Positions 7,994-17,132 of a stretch of DNA of 64,000 bases are shown one piece after another (the first letter of the stretch is position 1; each line of letters starts with the position of its first letter). This stretch comes from Paenibacillus sp. JCM 10914 (GTDB lineage: Bacteria; Bacillota; Bacilli; Paenibacillales; Paenibacillaceae): assembly GCF_001315105.1 (NCBI RefSeq), contig NZ_BAZR01000030.1:1-64000 (forward strand), read 5' to 3'. Under the pieces are notes generated by a model. The model had not been told where the DNA came from and made no database searches. It saw nothing but the letters and a program-made list of their open reading frames with translations. Made by a program: the position numbers and the translations under genes.

Positions 7994-8043
7994 AGGGGGT
8001 GTCCCGTTGTCCTTTTTCAGGAACGTGGGCCACTCCCTTTTTT
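7994..8043 (+). terminator. Intercistronic terminator-like hairpin after the binding-protein gene
   Basis: AGGGGGTG (7994-8001) pairs with CACTCCCT (8031-8038, one G-U), extended inward by CCCG/TGGG-type pairs, followed by TTTTT. The permease gene continues 57 bases later, so this is likely a partial terminator that lets only some transcripts continue. Confidence 0.6.
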
Positions 8044-8100
8044 AAAGTAAATGGCTTGACTTCGTGAATATACTTCACCCCTGCGGAAGGAGGAATTGAT

Positions 8101-9018
8101 ATGCAGACAGCCCCGACACCAGCTCAGCCCTCGCGTCCCCCAATGAAGGGATACTGGCGTGAATATGGATGGGCATATTTATTCATTTTGGCTCCTGTGC
8201 TGTTGTTCTTGATCTTTACCTTATATCCGGTCGCTTCCGCCTTTTTGATGAGCTTCCAGAAGTACAGTGTAATGGGTTCCGAGTGGATCGGCGTAGACAA
8301 CTACACACGGATGGCTCAGGATGACGTGTTCTGGAAATCGATGAGAAATACAGCTATATTCACCATCGGTACCGTACCGGTCAACATTATCATTACCTAT
8401 GCGCTATCCTTTTTTATTTTTCAGATGAAGAATAAATGGCAAACGTTCTTCAAAGCGACGATGTATTTGCCTGCCGTTGCATCCGGCGTAACAATTTCGG
8501 TAGTATGGCTGGCGATCTATGATCCGACGAGTGCAGGTTTATTGAACCGTTTTATCGGTTTGTTCGGACTCGATCCGGTGATTTGGCTGGGCAAATCCAA
8601 TACGGCCTTGTTCTCGCTTATCTTAATGAACTGGTTGGGTTCACATGGAGCCGGTATTATCTTATATCTGGCTGCGATGGGCGGTATACCGAAATCGCTT
8701 TACGAAGCGGCGGATATCGACCATGCCAGCGGCTGGTCCAAATTTTGGCGCATTACCTGGCCGTTGATGAAACCGACCACATTGTATTTGCTGGTAACAG
8801 GCGTCATTACATCCTTCCAGGTGTTTATCTCGGTGTATCTGATGACCCAAGGCGGACCGAACTTTGCGACAACGACGATCGCTTACTTGATCTACAGCAC
8901 CGCGTTCAATTTCTATGAATTCGGGCTGGCAGCAGCACAATCTTTTGTACTTGCGGCATTGATCATCGTGATTTCGGTGATCCAGTTCAAATATTTCTCA
9001 TCCGATGTTGAATATTAA
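8101..9018 (+). CDS. ABC importer permease (MalF/UgpA type)
   Basis: An inner-membrane subunit of a CUT1 sugar importer, 305 residues and six predicted membrane segments (the first about residues 23-45). The EAA loop that contacts the ATPase reads EAADIDHASGWSKFWRITWP near residues 201-220. The start at ATG 8101 follows GGAAGGAGG. It partners the permease at 9052 and the binding protein at 6591. The spacing to the next gene is 33 bases, consistent with one transcript. Confidence 0.92.
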   Translation: MQTAPTPAQPSRPPMKGYWREYGWAYLFILAPVLLFLIFTLYPVASAFLMSFQKYSVMGSEWIGVDNYTRMAQDDVFWKSMRNTAIFTIGTVPVNIIITYALSFFIFQMKNKWQTFFKATMYLPAVASGVTISVVWLAIYDPTSAGLLNRFIGLFGLDPVIWLGKSNTALFSLILMNWLGSHGAGIILYLAAMGGIPKSLYEAADIDHASGWSKFWRITWPLMKPTTLYLLVTGVITSFQVFISVYLMTQGGPNFATTTIAYLIYSTAFNFYEFGLAAAQSFVLAALIIVISVIQFKYFSSDVEY

Positions 9019-9051
9019 GTTTATTTTTCATGTTAAAAAGGGGGTGCACCT

Positions 9052-9885
9052 ATGAAATCAAGATCCAAAGTGATCCTGCTGATTGTGGCTTCGGTCATCC
9101 TGGTCGTATGGAGTGTTCTCACCATCATACCGCTATATTGGATGCTGATCGGTTCTGTACAGGACACCAAATCAGCCGCGTCGTTTATCCCGCAAATGAT
9201 TCCCGAAGTACTATCTGTAGCCCCGTATGAGCGCTTTTTCGGCAAAACCAATGTGGTGAGGTGGCTCTTAAACTCGTTATTAATTTCTTCGATTCTGACC
9301 GTGACGAACGTATTCTTGGCCTCGCTGGCAGGATATGCGTTTGCGAAGTTGAAGTTTCCAGGTAACAAGGCGGTATTCTGGGTGCTGCTGAGCACGATGA
9401 TGATTCCGGCCCAAGTCACCTTGATTCCGCTCTACATCCTCATGATTGACGTATTTGATCTCGGGAATACATACACAGCTATTCTGCTTCCCGGCATTGT
9501 CAGCGTGGGTAACATCTTCTTGATGAAGCAGTACATGTCATCCCTGCCGACATCTTTGATTCATGCGGCTCGCATCGATGCATGCGGTGAGTTCGGGATC
9601 TTCTGGAAGGTTATATTGCCGATGGCAAAACCGGGTCTGGCCGTACTGGCTATCTTTACGTTTGTGGCCTCCTGGAACGATTTCTTCTGGCCTTTCCTCG
9701 TGACCAATTCGGCGGAAATGAGAACGATTCAGGTCGGTCTCGCTTCCTTTGTCTATGCGGACACGACGGATTTCGGCGCACTTATGGCTGGAGCAACCGT
9801 CGCGGCACTGCCGATGATGATACTGTTCTTCTCGCTTCAGCGCTATTTCCTGCAAGGCATCACCATTGGAGCCGTTAAAGGCTAG
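9052..9885 (+). CDS. ABC importer permease (MalG/UgpE type)
   Basis: Second membrane subunit of the importer, 277 residues and six predicted membrane helices. The EAA motif appears as HAARIDACGEFGIFWKVILP near residues 168-187, with HAARIDA in place of the usual EAA(R/K)IDG. The C-terminus GITIGAVKG is the usual end of MalG-type subunits. The start ATG follows AAAGGGGGTG. The ATPase gene begins 15 bases after its stop. Confidence 0.92.
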   Translation: MKSRSKVILLIVASVILVVWSVLTIIPLYWMLIGSVQDTKSAASFIPQMIPEVLSVAPYERFFGKTNVVRWLLNSLLISSILTVTNVFLASLAGYAFAKLKFPGNKAVFWVLLSTMMIPAQVTLIPLYILMIDVFDLGNTYTAILLPGIVSVGNIFLMKQYMSSLPTSLIHAARIDACGEFGIFWKVILPMAKPGLAVLAIFTFVASWNDFFWPFLVTNSAEMRTIQVGLASFVYADTTDFGALMAGATVAALPMMILFFSLQRYFLQGITIGAVKG

Positions 9886-9899
9886 GAGGAGGCAAAGTT

Positions 9900-11006
9900 A
9901 TGGCACGCGTAGAATTCCGTAATATTCGCAAAGAATTTGTAGACGACAACAAAGGAACATTTACCGCTGTAGCGGGGTCGGACTTTGTAATTCATGATAA
10001 AGAGTTTGTGGTATTTGTTGGTCCTTCTGGATGTGGAAAAACGACTTCGCTCCGCATGATCGCAGGTCTTGAACGTCAAACCTCAGGCGATATCGTCATC
10101 GGCGACCGCATCGTAAACAATCTTCACCCTAAAGACCGGGACATCGCCATGGTGTTTCAGGACTACGCCTTGTATCCTCATATGACCATTCGTGAGAATT
10201 TGTCCTTTGGATTAAAGAATCTGAAGAAGCCGAAGGCCTATATTGAGGAAAAAGTAAACCAAGCCGCCTCGATTCTCGGATTGGAATCGATGATTGACCG
10301 GAAGCCGCGCGAGCTATCCGGCGGACAGCGCCAACGTGTAGCTGTGGGTCGTGCGATTGTCCGTGATCCGCAAGTCTTCTTGTTTGATGAACCCCTCTCG
10401 AACTTGGATGCGAAGCTCCGGGTGCAGATGCGGGTGGAACTATCCGAGCTTCATAAACGCCTTGAAGCCACGATTGTATACGTAACACACGATCAGGTCG
10501 AAGCATTGACGCTTGGCGAACGAATTGTCGTGATGAATAATGGCATTATCCAGCAGATTGCATCGCCAACGCACCTGTATGCCAAGCCGCAGAACATGTT
10601 TGTTGCAGGCTTTATCGGTTCACCACCCATGAACTTCATCGATGTAACGAAGGAAGGCAATGTGCTTCTGATGGAGGGCGGACAATTCACGATGCCAGAT
10701 GCGATGGCAGCTGCTTTGAGCAAGTATGAGGGCGGACATCTGATTATGGGCGTGCGTCCAGAACATATTACAGGCGAAGATTTGCCGGGCACACCGAATC
10801 TCGATTACCAATATGCAACCAAAGTGCAGGTCGTTGAGCATTTGGGTTCGGAGAACTTGATTTATTTCCGCATCGGCAACCGTACGATTACGGCCAAGGT
10901 TCATCCGGAGACAACCGGATACCCAGGCATGGAGAAGACGTTTATATTCAATTTCGATAAAGTGCATTTCTTCGATCCTGAGACGGAACAGCGTATTGAT
11001 TGGTAA
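9900..11006 (+). CDS. Sugar ABC importer ATPase (MsmX/UgpC type)
   Basis: The nucleotide-binding subunit, 368 residues. Walker A GPSGCGKTTS is near residues 41-50, the Q-loop lies in MVFQDYALYPHM, the signature is LSGGQRQR, and Walker B is VFLFDEPLSNLD, followed by a C-terminal TOBE regulatory domain. In many Bacillota a single MsmX-type ATPase serves several CUT1 importers encoded without one. Here it sits inside an importer operon, while the importers at 34504 and 46367 have none nearby, so this subunit might also power those (inference). Ribosome site AGGAGG. Confidence 0.93.
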   Translation: MARVEFRNIRKEFVDDNKGTFTAVAGSDFVIHDKEFVVFVGPSGCGKTTSLRMIAGLERQTSGDIVIGDRIVNNLHPKDRDIAMVFQDYALYPHMTIRENLSFGLKNLKKPKAYIEEKVNQAASILGLESMIDRKPRELSGGQRQRVAVGRAIVRDPQVFLFDEPLSNLDAKLRVQMRVELSELHKRLEATIVYVTHDQVEALTLGERIVVMNNGIIQQIASPTHLYAKPQNMFVAGFIGSPPMNFIDVTKEGNVLLMEGGQFTMPDAMAAALSKYEGGHLIMGVRPEHITGEDLPGTPNLDYQYATKVQVVEHLGSENLIYFRIGNRTITAKVHPETTGYPGMEKTFIFNFDKVHFFDPETEQRIDW

Positions 11007-11034
11007 ACAAAGCGACGAAGAGGAGAGGAAAGCT

Positions 11035-11730
11035 ATGCGCAAGCTGAATGATGTGTTGAAGAAGACGGGAGTCGAGGTATACCGGGAGATCACGTCAGTT
11101 GCCCTGTACAGCATGATTACATCGCTAGTGCTGGTTATTGTTGTGATGTTTATGCCTCTGATGGTTGCACTTGTACTGTTGCCGCTACTTTATATGCCTC
11201 TATTCTATGGGGTGTGTTATGCCTATCACCGGAAGACGGAGCGTGGCAAATCCAGATTGCAGGACGTGTTTCAAGGAGCATTGCAAGGACTGGGTCCGGC
11301 GATCGTTATGGGTTTCTTCTTCGTGGTGATGGCACTGATCCTATGGTCAACCTGGTGGTATTACGGTGGTAAAGACGGCGTGGGGTATTTGGCGATCGGC
11401 GTGTTCCAGACTTATTTTGTCATCATGGCACTGATCTCTCAATTCTACACCTTTCAACTAATTATTCAGGAAAAGATGGGCATTTTCAAAGCGATGGCGC
11501 ATAGTGTGAAGTTATTCCTGAAATTTCCCGGCTATACGCTCGGCGCATGCTTTCAAGCCTTCTGCGTAGCAGTACCACTATTGCTTACAGTAGTAGGTTT
11601 CGGATTTTTGTTTAACGGCATGTGGGCGATATTCCAGCATAAGGTTGCGTTTAATGTACTCAATCCGGAAGAGACCAAGCCCGCAACAGATGGGGTTGTG
11701 GCCTCGGAAGCTAGGGGTGTTAGCATATGA
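11035..11730 (+). CDS. Polytopic membrane protein, YesL/DUF624-like
   Basis: 231 residues with five or six hydrophobic segments (about 25-65, 92-115, 122-148 and 172-200) and a polar C-terminal tail. Layout and position next to a carbohydrate ABC importer recall YesL/YteU-type (DUF624) proteins of Bacillus and Paenibacillus sugar clusters, whose role is unknown; the assignment is weak. A longer frame starts at 10996 inside the ATPase gene, but AGGAGAGG before ATG 11035 decides the start. Its stop overlaps the start of namZ, so the two are translationally coupled. An accessory role in uptake is an inference. Confidence 0.65.
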   Translation: MRKLNDVLKKTGVEVYREITSVALYSMITSLVLVIVVMFMPLMVALVLLPLLYMPLFYGVCYAYHRKTERGKSRLQDVFQGALQGLGPAIVMGFFFVVMALILWSTWWYYGGKDGVGYLAIGVFQTYFVIMALISQFYTFQLIIQEKMGIFKAMAHSVKLFLKFPGYTLGACFQAFCVAVPLLLTVVGFGFLFNGMWAIFQHKVAFNVLNPEETKPATDGVVASEARGVSI

Positions 11731-12908
11731 TGAACGGAAACATAAGATGTGGAATTGATGTACTGCCTGGAATGAAAATTGGCAAAATCAATGGTCGTCG
11801 CCTTGGCGTCATTACGAATCCGACGGGGCTTACGTCGGATTTTCGTTCTTCTATTGAGGTGATCGCCAGCTTGCCTGGCGCTGAACTTACCGCACTGTAT
11901 GCTTGTGAACACGGCATCCGTGGACAGCTTCAAGCAGGCAAGCATGTGAATGACGAGATGGATCCGCAATTCAATGTGCCAGTCTATAGTTTATACGGCG
12001 CTAACCGCAAGCCGAGTGCGGCGATGTTGGATGATGTGGACACCGTCATATTTGATATACAGGATTTGGGTGTTCGCTTTTATACGTATTTGACGACCTT
12101 GCTCTATGCAATGGAAGCTTGTGCTGAACATGACAAGAGCTTGCTGGTGCTGGATCGTCCTAATCCGCTCGGTGGCGAGCGTTGTGAAGGGGGATTGCTG
12201 GAGCCGGGATATGAATCAATGATCGGTGGTTGGCAAATCCCGATCACGACAGGGATGACCATTGGGGAGTTCGCGTTGATGGCGAATGAGCTGCGGGGAA
12301 CGAATTGTGATCTTGAGATCATTCCGCTGGAAGGCTGGCACCGAACGATGGATTATCAGGACACCGGTCTGCCTTGGATATTGCCCTCACCGAATATACC
12401 TACTATGGATACGGTCCGGTTATATAGTGGGACATGTTTCTTCGAAGGGACCAATCTGTCGGAGGGAAGAGGAACGACTCGGCCGTTTGAATGGATCGGT
12501 GCACCGTGGCTGAATGGCGATGAGTTGGCCAAGGCGTTTAACAATTATGAAATGCCGGGCGTTCATGCTCACCCGATGTTCATGACGCCAACGTTCTCGA
12601 AGCATCAAGGTGAAGCTTGCGGGGGCGTGATGCTGTTCGTAACCGAACACAAGTCGTTCCAAGCGGTTAACACGGGGCTGCTATTGTTGCATCTGGTCAG
12701 CCGAATGTATCCGGATCAGTTCCAGTGGCTGTCCCCGCCGGAGGGTCGCAATCGGTATTTCATTGATTTATTGACAGGCAATGAGGATGTACGCAAGCGT
12801 ATTCATGAAGCAGAGGGGTTGCAACAAATTCAGCAGCAGTGGAGCCAAGATGCTCTGAGGTGGCGAGAGATGAGAGCCCCGTATCTGTTGTATGGGGAGG
12901 CGCCATAA
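11727..12908 (+). CDS. namZ: Exo-beta-N-acetylmuramidase (NamZ/YbbC, DUF1343, GH171), no signal peptide
   Basis: Family members remove terminal MurNAc from murein fragments, splitting MurNAc-GlcNAc. The 393-residue product follows Bacillus YbbC: GVITNPTG (27-34), ACEHGIRG with the conserved catalytic Glu at 61, VPVYSLYG, FDIQDLGVRFYTY, LDRPNPLGG, LPSPNIPT, EGTNLSEGRGTT and TPTFSKHQG. Bacillus NamZ is secreted, but this protein starts directly at the mature domain (MMNGNIRCGIDV) with no hydrophobic leader, so it should act in the cytosol on imported disaccharide. Its ATG overlaps the stop of the preceding gene and anmK starts at the base after its stop. Confidence 0.92.
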   Translation: MMNGNIRCGIDVLPGMKIGKINGRRLGVITNPTGLTSDFRSSIEVIASLPGAELTALYACEHGIRGQLQAGKHVNDEMDPQFNVPVYSLYGANRKPSAAMLDDVDTVIFDIQDLGVRFYTYLTTLLYAMEACAEHDKSLLVLDRPNPLGGERCEGGLLEPGYESMIGGWQIPITTGMTIGEFALMANELRGTNCDLEIIPLEGWHRTMDYQDTGLPWILPSPNIPTMDTVRLYSGTCFFEGTNLSEGRGTTRPFEWIGAPWLNGDELAKAFNNYEMPGVHAHPMFMTPTFSKHQGEACGGVMLFVTEHKSFQAVNTGLLLLHLVSRMYPDQFQWLSPPEGRNRYFIDLLTGNEDVRKRIHEAEGLQQIQQQWSQDALRWREMRAPYLLYGEAP

Positions 12909-14099
12909 ATGATGTTTGCGCCTTGGATGCAAGATGAGCCTACGGTTGTGGTCGGCTTGATGTCCGGTACCTCCCTTGACGGAATCGATGCCGCTATCGT
13001 GAGAATTACAGGTAGCGGCTATAGTGCCACAGCGGAGCTGTTGCATTATTACAGCAAACCGTATGAACCCGAATTACGGCATCAACTCCGCAAGCTGTGC
13101 AGTATCGATGGCTCCACAAGTGCTGCCGTCTGCAGCATGAACGCTTATCTGGGAAGCCGATTCGCGGAGGTTGTTCAAGAAGCGGTAGCGGCGGCAGGGA
13201 TGCAGATGAAGGATATCGATCTCGTCAGCTCGCACGGACAGACGATCTGGCATCTGCCATTCCCGGAACCAGAGGTTCCTTATTCGGCAGCATCGACCTT
13301 GCAGATCGGCGATATATCCGTGATTGCCAAGCATACCGGTAAGCTGACGGTAGGTGATTTCCGACCGGCGGATATGGCGGTAGGCGGTCAAGGAGCACCA
13401 TTCGCGCCATATGGCGATCTCATTCTGTTCCGCCATCCGGAGCGAGGGCGGCTGCTGCAGAACGTCGGCGGGATCGGTAATTGCACGGCGCTGTCCGCAG
13501 GGGCTGACTCTGCCGATGTTTTGGCGTTTGATACGGGGCCAGGGAATATGGTTATGGACGCTGTCGTCCATACGCTGTCCGCAGGTCGCTTAAGCTACGA
13601 CGAAGGTGGGAGGTGGGCGGCACAAGGAAGTCCGCACGAAGGGTTGCTGGATGAGATGATGTCTCATCCGTATTTCCAGACGCTCCCACCGAAGTCAACG
13701 GGGCGAGAATTGTTCGGGCATCATTATGCGGCCAGGTTCATGGAACAAGCCAGAACGAGAGCTTTACCGGATGCGGACATCGTAGCGACAGCAACAGCCT
13801 TTACTGCACGGTCCATCGCTGACGGCTATAGTCGATTCGTGTTTCCGAAATACCGGATAGATGAAGTGATCGTAACGGGAGGCGGCGCGCATAACAGGAC
13901 ATTGCTGCGGATGTTGGATCAGCGATTGCCACAACAGAAGGTGATGACCTCCAGGGCGCTCGGCTTTGATGATGATGCGAAGGAAGCCGTGATCTTTGCT
14001 CTGCTGGGTAATGATTTTATGCACGGAGTACCGAATAACTTACCCGCGGCAACAGGAGCCATTCGTGCTACTGTGATGGGTAAATTGGCTTTACCTTAG
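12909..14099 (+). CDS. anmK: Anhydro-N-acetylmuramic acid kinase
   Basis: Opens the 1,6-anhydro ring of anhydro-MurNAc and phosphorylates it to MurNAc-6-phosphate, the MurQ substrate. The 396-residue protein shows GLMSGTSLDGID (residues about 17-28), SHGQTIWH, GDFRPADMAVGGQGAPF, NVGGIGN, FDTGPGNMVMD and the late VTGGGAHN nucleotide loop. It starts at the base after the namZ stop. Anhydro-MurNAc comes from lytic transglycosylases, mostly in Gram-negative murein, so the gene suggests scavenging of foreign or transglycosylase-released fragments in addition to hydrolase products. Confidence 0.95.
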   Translation: MMFAPWMQDEPTVVVGLMSGTSLDGIDAAIVRITGSGYSATAELLHYYSKPYEPELRHQLRKLCSIDGSTSAAVCSMNAYLGSRFAEVVQEAVAAAGMQMKDIDLVSSHGQTIWHLPFPEPEVPYSAASTLQIGDISVIAKHTGKLTVGDFRPADMAVGGQGAPFAPYGDLILFRHPERGRLLQNVGGIGNCTALSAGADSADVLAFDTGPGNMVMDAVVHTLSAGRLSYDEGGRWAAQGSPHEGLLDEMMSHPYFQTLPPKSTGRELFGHHYAARFMEQARTRALPDADIVATATAFTARSIADGYSRFVFPKYRIDEVIVTGGGAHNRTLLRMLDQRLPQQKVMTSRALGFDDDAKEAVIFALLGNDFMHGVPNNLPAATGAIRATVMGKLALP

Positions 14100-14139
14100 A
14101 TGGAATGGAATGAACCCGCATGGAAAGGGGGCGTAGCGT

Positions 14140-15587
14140 GTGCTGGATTCTGTAATTCGCAAGCAGTTTATTACGGTGGTTGGCGAGAAATGGTTCAAGG
14201 ATGACCCTGAAAGTCTGGTTTCCTATAGCTATGATGCAACACCTCTGTATCAGGCCATGCCAGACGGTGTCATCTTTCCCGCCAGCACGCAGGAAGTATC
14301 CAATATTGTTAAAATATGCGCACAGCACCGCATACCGGTTATCACACGCGGTGCAGGGAGTAATCTATGCGGCGGCACGATTCCGCTGCAAGGCGGCTTG
14401 GTCGTCGTGATGACGCGCATGAACAAACTGCTCGAAATCGATGCCGACAATTTGACCGCGAGTTTTGAATGCGGCCTGAATACGAAACAATTCCATCTCG
14501 CAGTGGAACGAACGGGATTATTCTATCCACCCGATCCCAGCAGTATGATCATCTGCACGATGGGGGGCAATATTGCCTTGGGTGCCGGGGGTCTGCGCGG
14601 ATTGAAGTACGGAACGACCAAGGACTATGTGCTCGGCCTGACAGCCGTTCTGCCGATGGGAGCGTTCTAAGAACAGGTGGCAAACTGGTCAAAGATGCCG
14701 CAGGATACGACCTCACTCGTCTGCTGGTTGGCTCTGGCGGCACGCTGGCAATCCTGACCGAGGCGACCGTGAAGCTGATTCCAAAGCCCGTGTTCCGGAA
14801 GGCGATGGTTGCCGTTTATGATGATCTGAGTGCGGCAGCTAGAACGGTTTCCAATATTATTGCCAATCATATTTTCCCATGTACATTGGAGTTTATGGAT
14901 CAGCCTACCCTGCAAGTGGTTGAGGATTTTGCGAAGATCGGTCTGCCGATCCACGCCAAGGCGATGCTGGCGATTGAGCAGGATGGAAACGTTGAAGACG
15001 TAGAGCGAGATTTGAAGAAACTTGAAGAGATATGTATGGCTTCAGGGGCGGTACAGCTGACAGTCGCTGAGACACCGGAGGAAGGCGCCAAGGTGATGGA
15101 AGCAAGGCGCAGCGCACTGGCTGCACTATCGCGATTGCGTCCGACAACGATACTGGAAGACGCGACCGTTCCGCGCTCGAAGATCGCTGACATGGTGCAG
15201 GAGGTACAGCGAATTGCTCAAAAATTCGATGTGCAGATCTGTACCTTCGGCCATGCAGGGGATGGCAATCTTCACCCAACGGCGCTGACGGATGCTCGGA
15301 ATTCCGAAGAGATTCATCGAGTGGAGCAGGCTTTTGCCGAAATATTTGAAGTGGCGATCGAGATGGGCGGAACGATTACCGGTGAGCACGGCGTAGGAAT
15401 CGTCAAGGCTCCCTATCTGGAATGGAAGGTAGGCGAGGCCGGGATTAGAATGATGAAGTCGATCAAAGACGCGATTGATCCGCATCAGATCATGAATCCT
15501 GGTAAGCTGTTCGCGGAGACGAGAAAGCGGATGATTTATCAACGAACCCCGTCTCCGGAGCAAGACCAGCAGATCCAGACACCTTAA
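14140..15587 (+). pseudogene. glcD: GlcD-like FAD-linked oxidase, one frameshift (glycolate or D-lactate oxidase flavoprotein)
   Basis: The FAD-binding subunit of a glycolate/D-lactate dehydrogenase. The first frame starts at GTG 14140 (site AAAGGGGG) and contains TRGAGSNLCGGTIP and PPDPSS; it stops at 14670. The second frame resumes with DGSVLRTGGKLVKDAAGYDL and runs through the FAD-oxidase C domain with HAGDGNLHP and TGEHGVGIVK. The join at 14653-14656 (TGCCGATGGG) needs one base; CCGGATGGG restores LPDGSVLRTGGK exactly. All domains are present, so the gene is probably intact. It lies 40 bases after anmK. Adjacent murein-sugar genes produce D-lactate, which makes that a likelier substrate than glycolate. 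Confidence 0.85.
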
Positions 15588-15608
15588 GGGAAGGAGGGGA
15601 AGTTTGAG

Positions 15609-17019
15609 ATGAATGCAACCAACGAGAAGCTGGCTCAATCCCTTAAGCTGACGCTCGACGAGGATCAATTGACGAATTGCATGCGCTGCGGGTTCTGCCA
15701 GACGGCCTGCCCGACATTCATCGAGACCGGTCTGGAGGCAGCCTCCCCGAGAGGGCGGATTGCACTGATGAAGGCTGTGGTGGACGGCATCATGGAGCCG
15801 GACGAGAGCTTTCGCGCACAGATGGACCTGTGTCTTGGCTGCAGAGCCTGTGAGCCTGCTTGCCCATCGGATGTGAAGTATGGTCAATTGATTGAGCAGA
15901 CCCGGGCAGCCATAGCTGCGGAGAAACCATATTCCATGCCGGTTCGAGTCGTACGAAAGACTTTTCTTCAAGGTTTGTTCCCGCATAAAGGCCGGCTGAA
16001 GCTGCTCGGCAAAACCCTGCGTTTGTACCAGAAGTCCGGCATACAGAAGCTGGCACGTACTACCGGTGCGATGAGGCTCTTCCCGGAGCACCTGCAGCAG
16101 CTTGAAAAGGCGCTGCCGGAAGTATCCGGAGACGGGATGGAGGATACCTGGAGCAAGGCTGGGCTTCCGTACCGTATCGAGCAGACCTCCTGCGGCTCTG
16201 ATCTGATGATGATTCCCGCGGTCGGCCCCACGATCGCCAGAGTAGGCATGTTCCGCGGATGTATCATGGATGTCATGTTCGCTTCAACAAACGTAAACAC
16301 GATAAGATTGCTTCGGCAAGCAGGTTTTGAGATTGTCATTCCGAGGGATCAGGTATGCTGCGGTGCTCTGCATGCCCATGCCGGTGAGTTGGATGAGGCG
16401 AAGCAGTTGGCTGCACAGAACGTTACACTATTCGGCGAGGCCAATGTCGATTATATTGCGAGTAATGCCGGAGGTGCGGTGCCCTTCTTAAAGAGTATGA
16501 TCATCTAATGCAACAGGAACCAGACGAGCGTCTGCGCCAGGCGGCAGATCGTTTTGCCTCCCAGGTCAAAGATGTTTCTGAGCTAATCCAGAATTACGGG
16601 CGCGCTTGGTGCCGCGCAGCGGAACTGATAAAGAGGATCAGCGCACCGAGGTTACGTATCAAGACTCGTGTCATCTTCGCAACGTGATGCGCGTGAAGGG
16701 AGAGCCGCGTCAGATCATGCAGCAGCTGCCAGGAGTGCAATTATGCGAGCTTCAGGGAGCGGAAATTTGCTGCGGTTCAGCCGGCATTTACAATTTGACG
16801 CAAACGGAAATGTCCACGACCTTACTCGATCATAAGATGGGGCAGATCGAAGCTACCGGTGCCAAGATTATCGTGACTTCGAATCCCGGCTGCTTATTAC
16901 AGATGAAGTGGGGCATTGAACGTGCCGGGATGCAGAATCGCGTGGAAGCCGTGCACCTGGTAGACTTACTGGTCGATCGAGTGGTCATCGAGGATAAACA
17001 GCAAGCAGCGCCTTCATAA
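15609..17019 (+). pseudogene. glcF: GlcF-like iron-sulfur subunit, two frameshifts
   Basis: Electron-transfer partner of the preceding flavoprotein. The first frame (15609-16508) has two 4Fe-4S sites, CMRCGFCQTACP and CLGCRACEPACP, and the first CCG domain. At 16471-16477 one missing base breaks NAGGCGALLKEYDHL; the next frame continues to about 16600, where a second missing base leads into 16606-17019 (VPRSGTDKEDQRTEVTYQDSCH and EICCGSAGIYN). Rejoined, the product of about 470 residues has every expected motif. Start ATG with GGAAGGAGGGG. It is the last gene before a terminator at 17038, so it belongs to the murein-sugar operon. Confidence 0.83.
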
Positions 17020-17037
17020 CGCATATCGATCGGGATT

Positions 17038-17070
17038 AATGAGAGAACGTGCTCTCGTTGCCCCTTTTTT
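17038..17070 (+). terminator. Terminator closing the murein-sugar operon
   Basis: AATGAGAG (17038-17045) pairs with CTCTCGTT (17052-17059), one G-U pair, followed by GCCCC and six T. Confidence 0.75.
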
Positions 17071-17097
17071 GTGTCTATGTTAGGGTGCTTATATAAT
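17069..17097 (+). promoter_or_regulatory. Promoter of the methyltransferase gene
   Basis: TTGTGT (17069-17074), 17 bases, TATAAT (17092-17097), 36 bases before the start codon. Confidence 0.55.
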
Positions 17098-17132
17098 GGA
17101 ATTTAATAGTACACAATCCAGGAGGAATAAGG

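Noticed and set aside
14640..14700. Programmed ribosomal frameshifting in glcD
   Set aside because: No slippery heptamer or downstream stem, and the same kind of break recurs in a dozen unrelated genes.
15126..16091. 321-codon minus-strand frame over glcD/glcF
   Set aside because: Shadow of the GlcD and GlcF coding frames, whose cofactor motifs are unambiguous.
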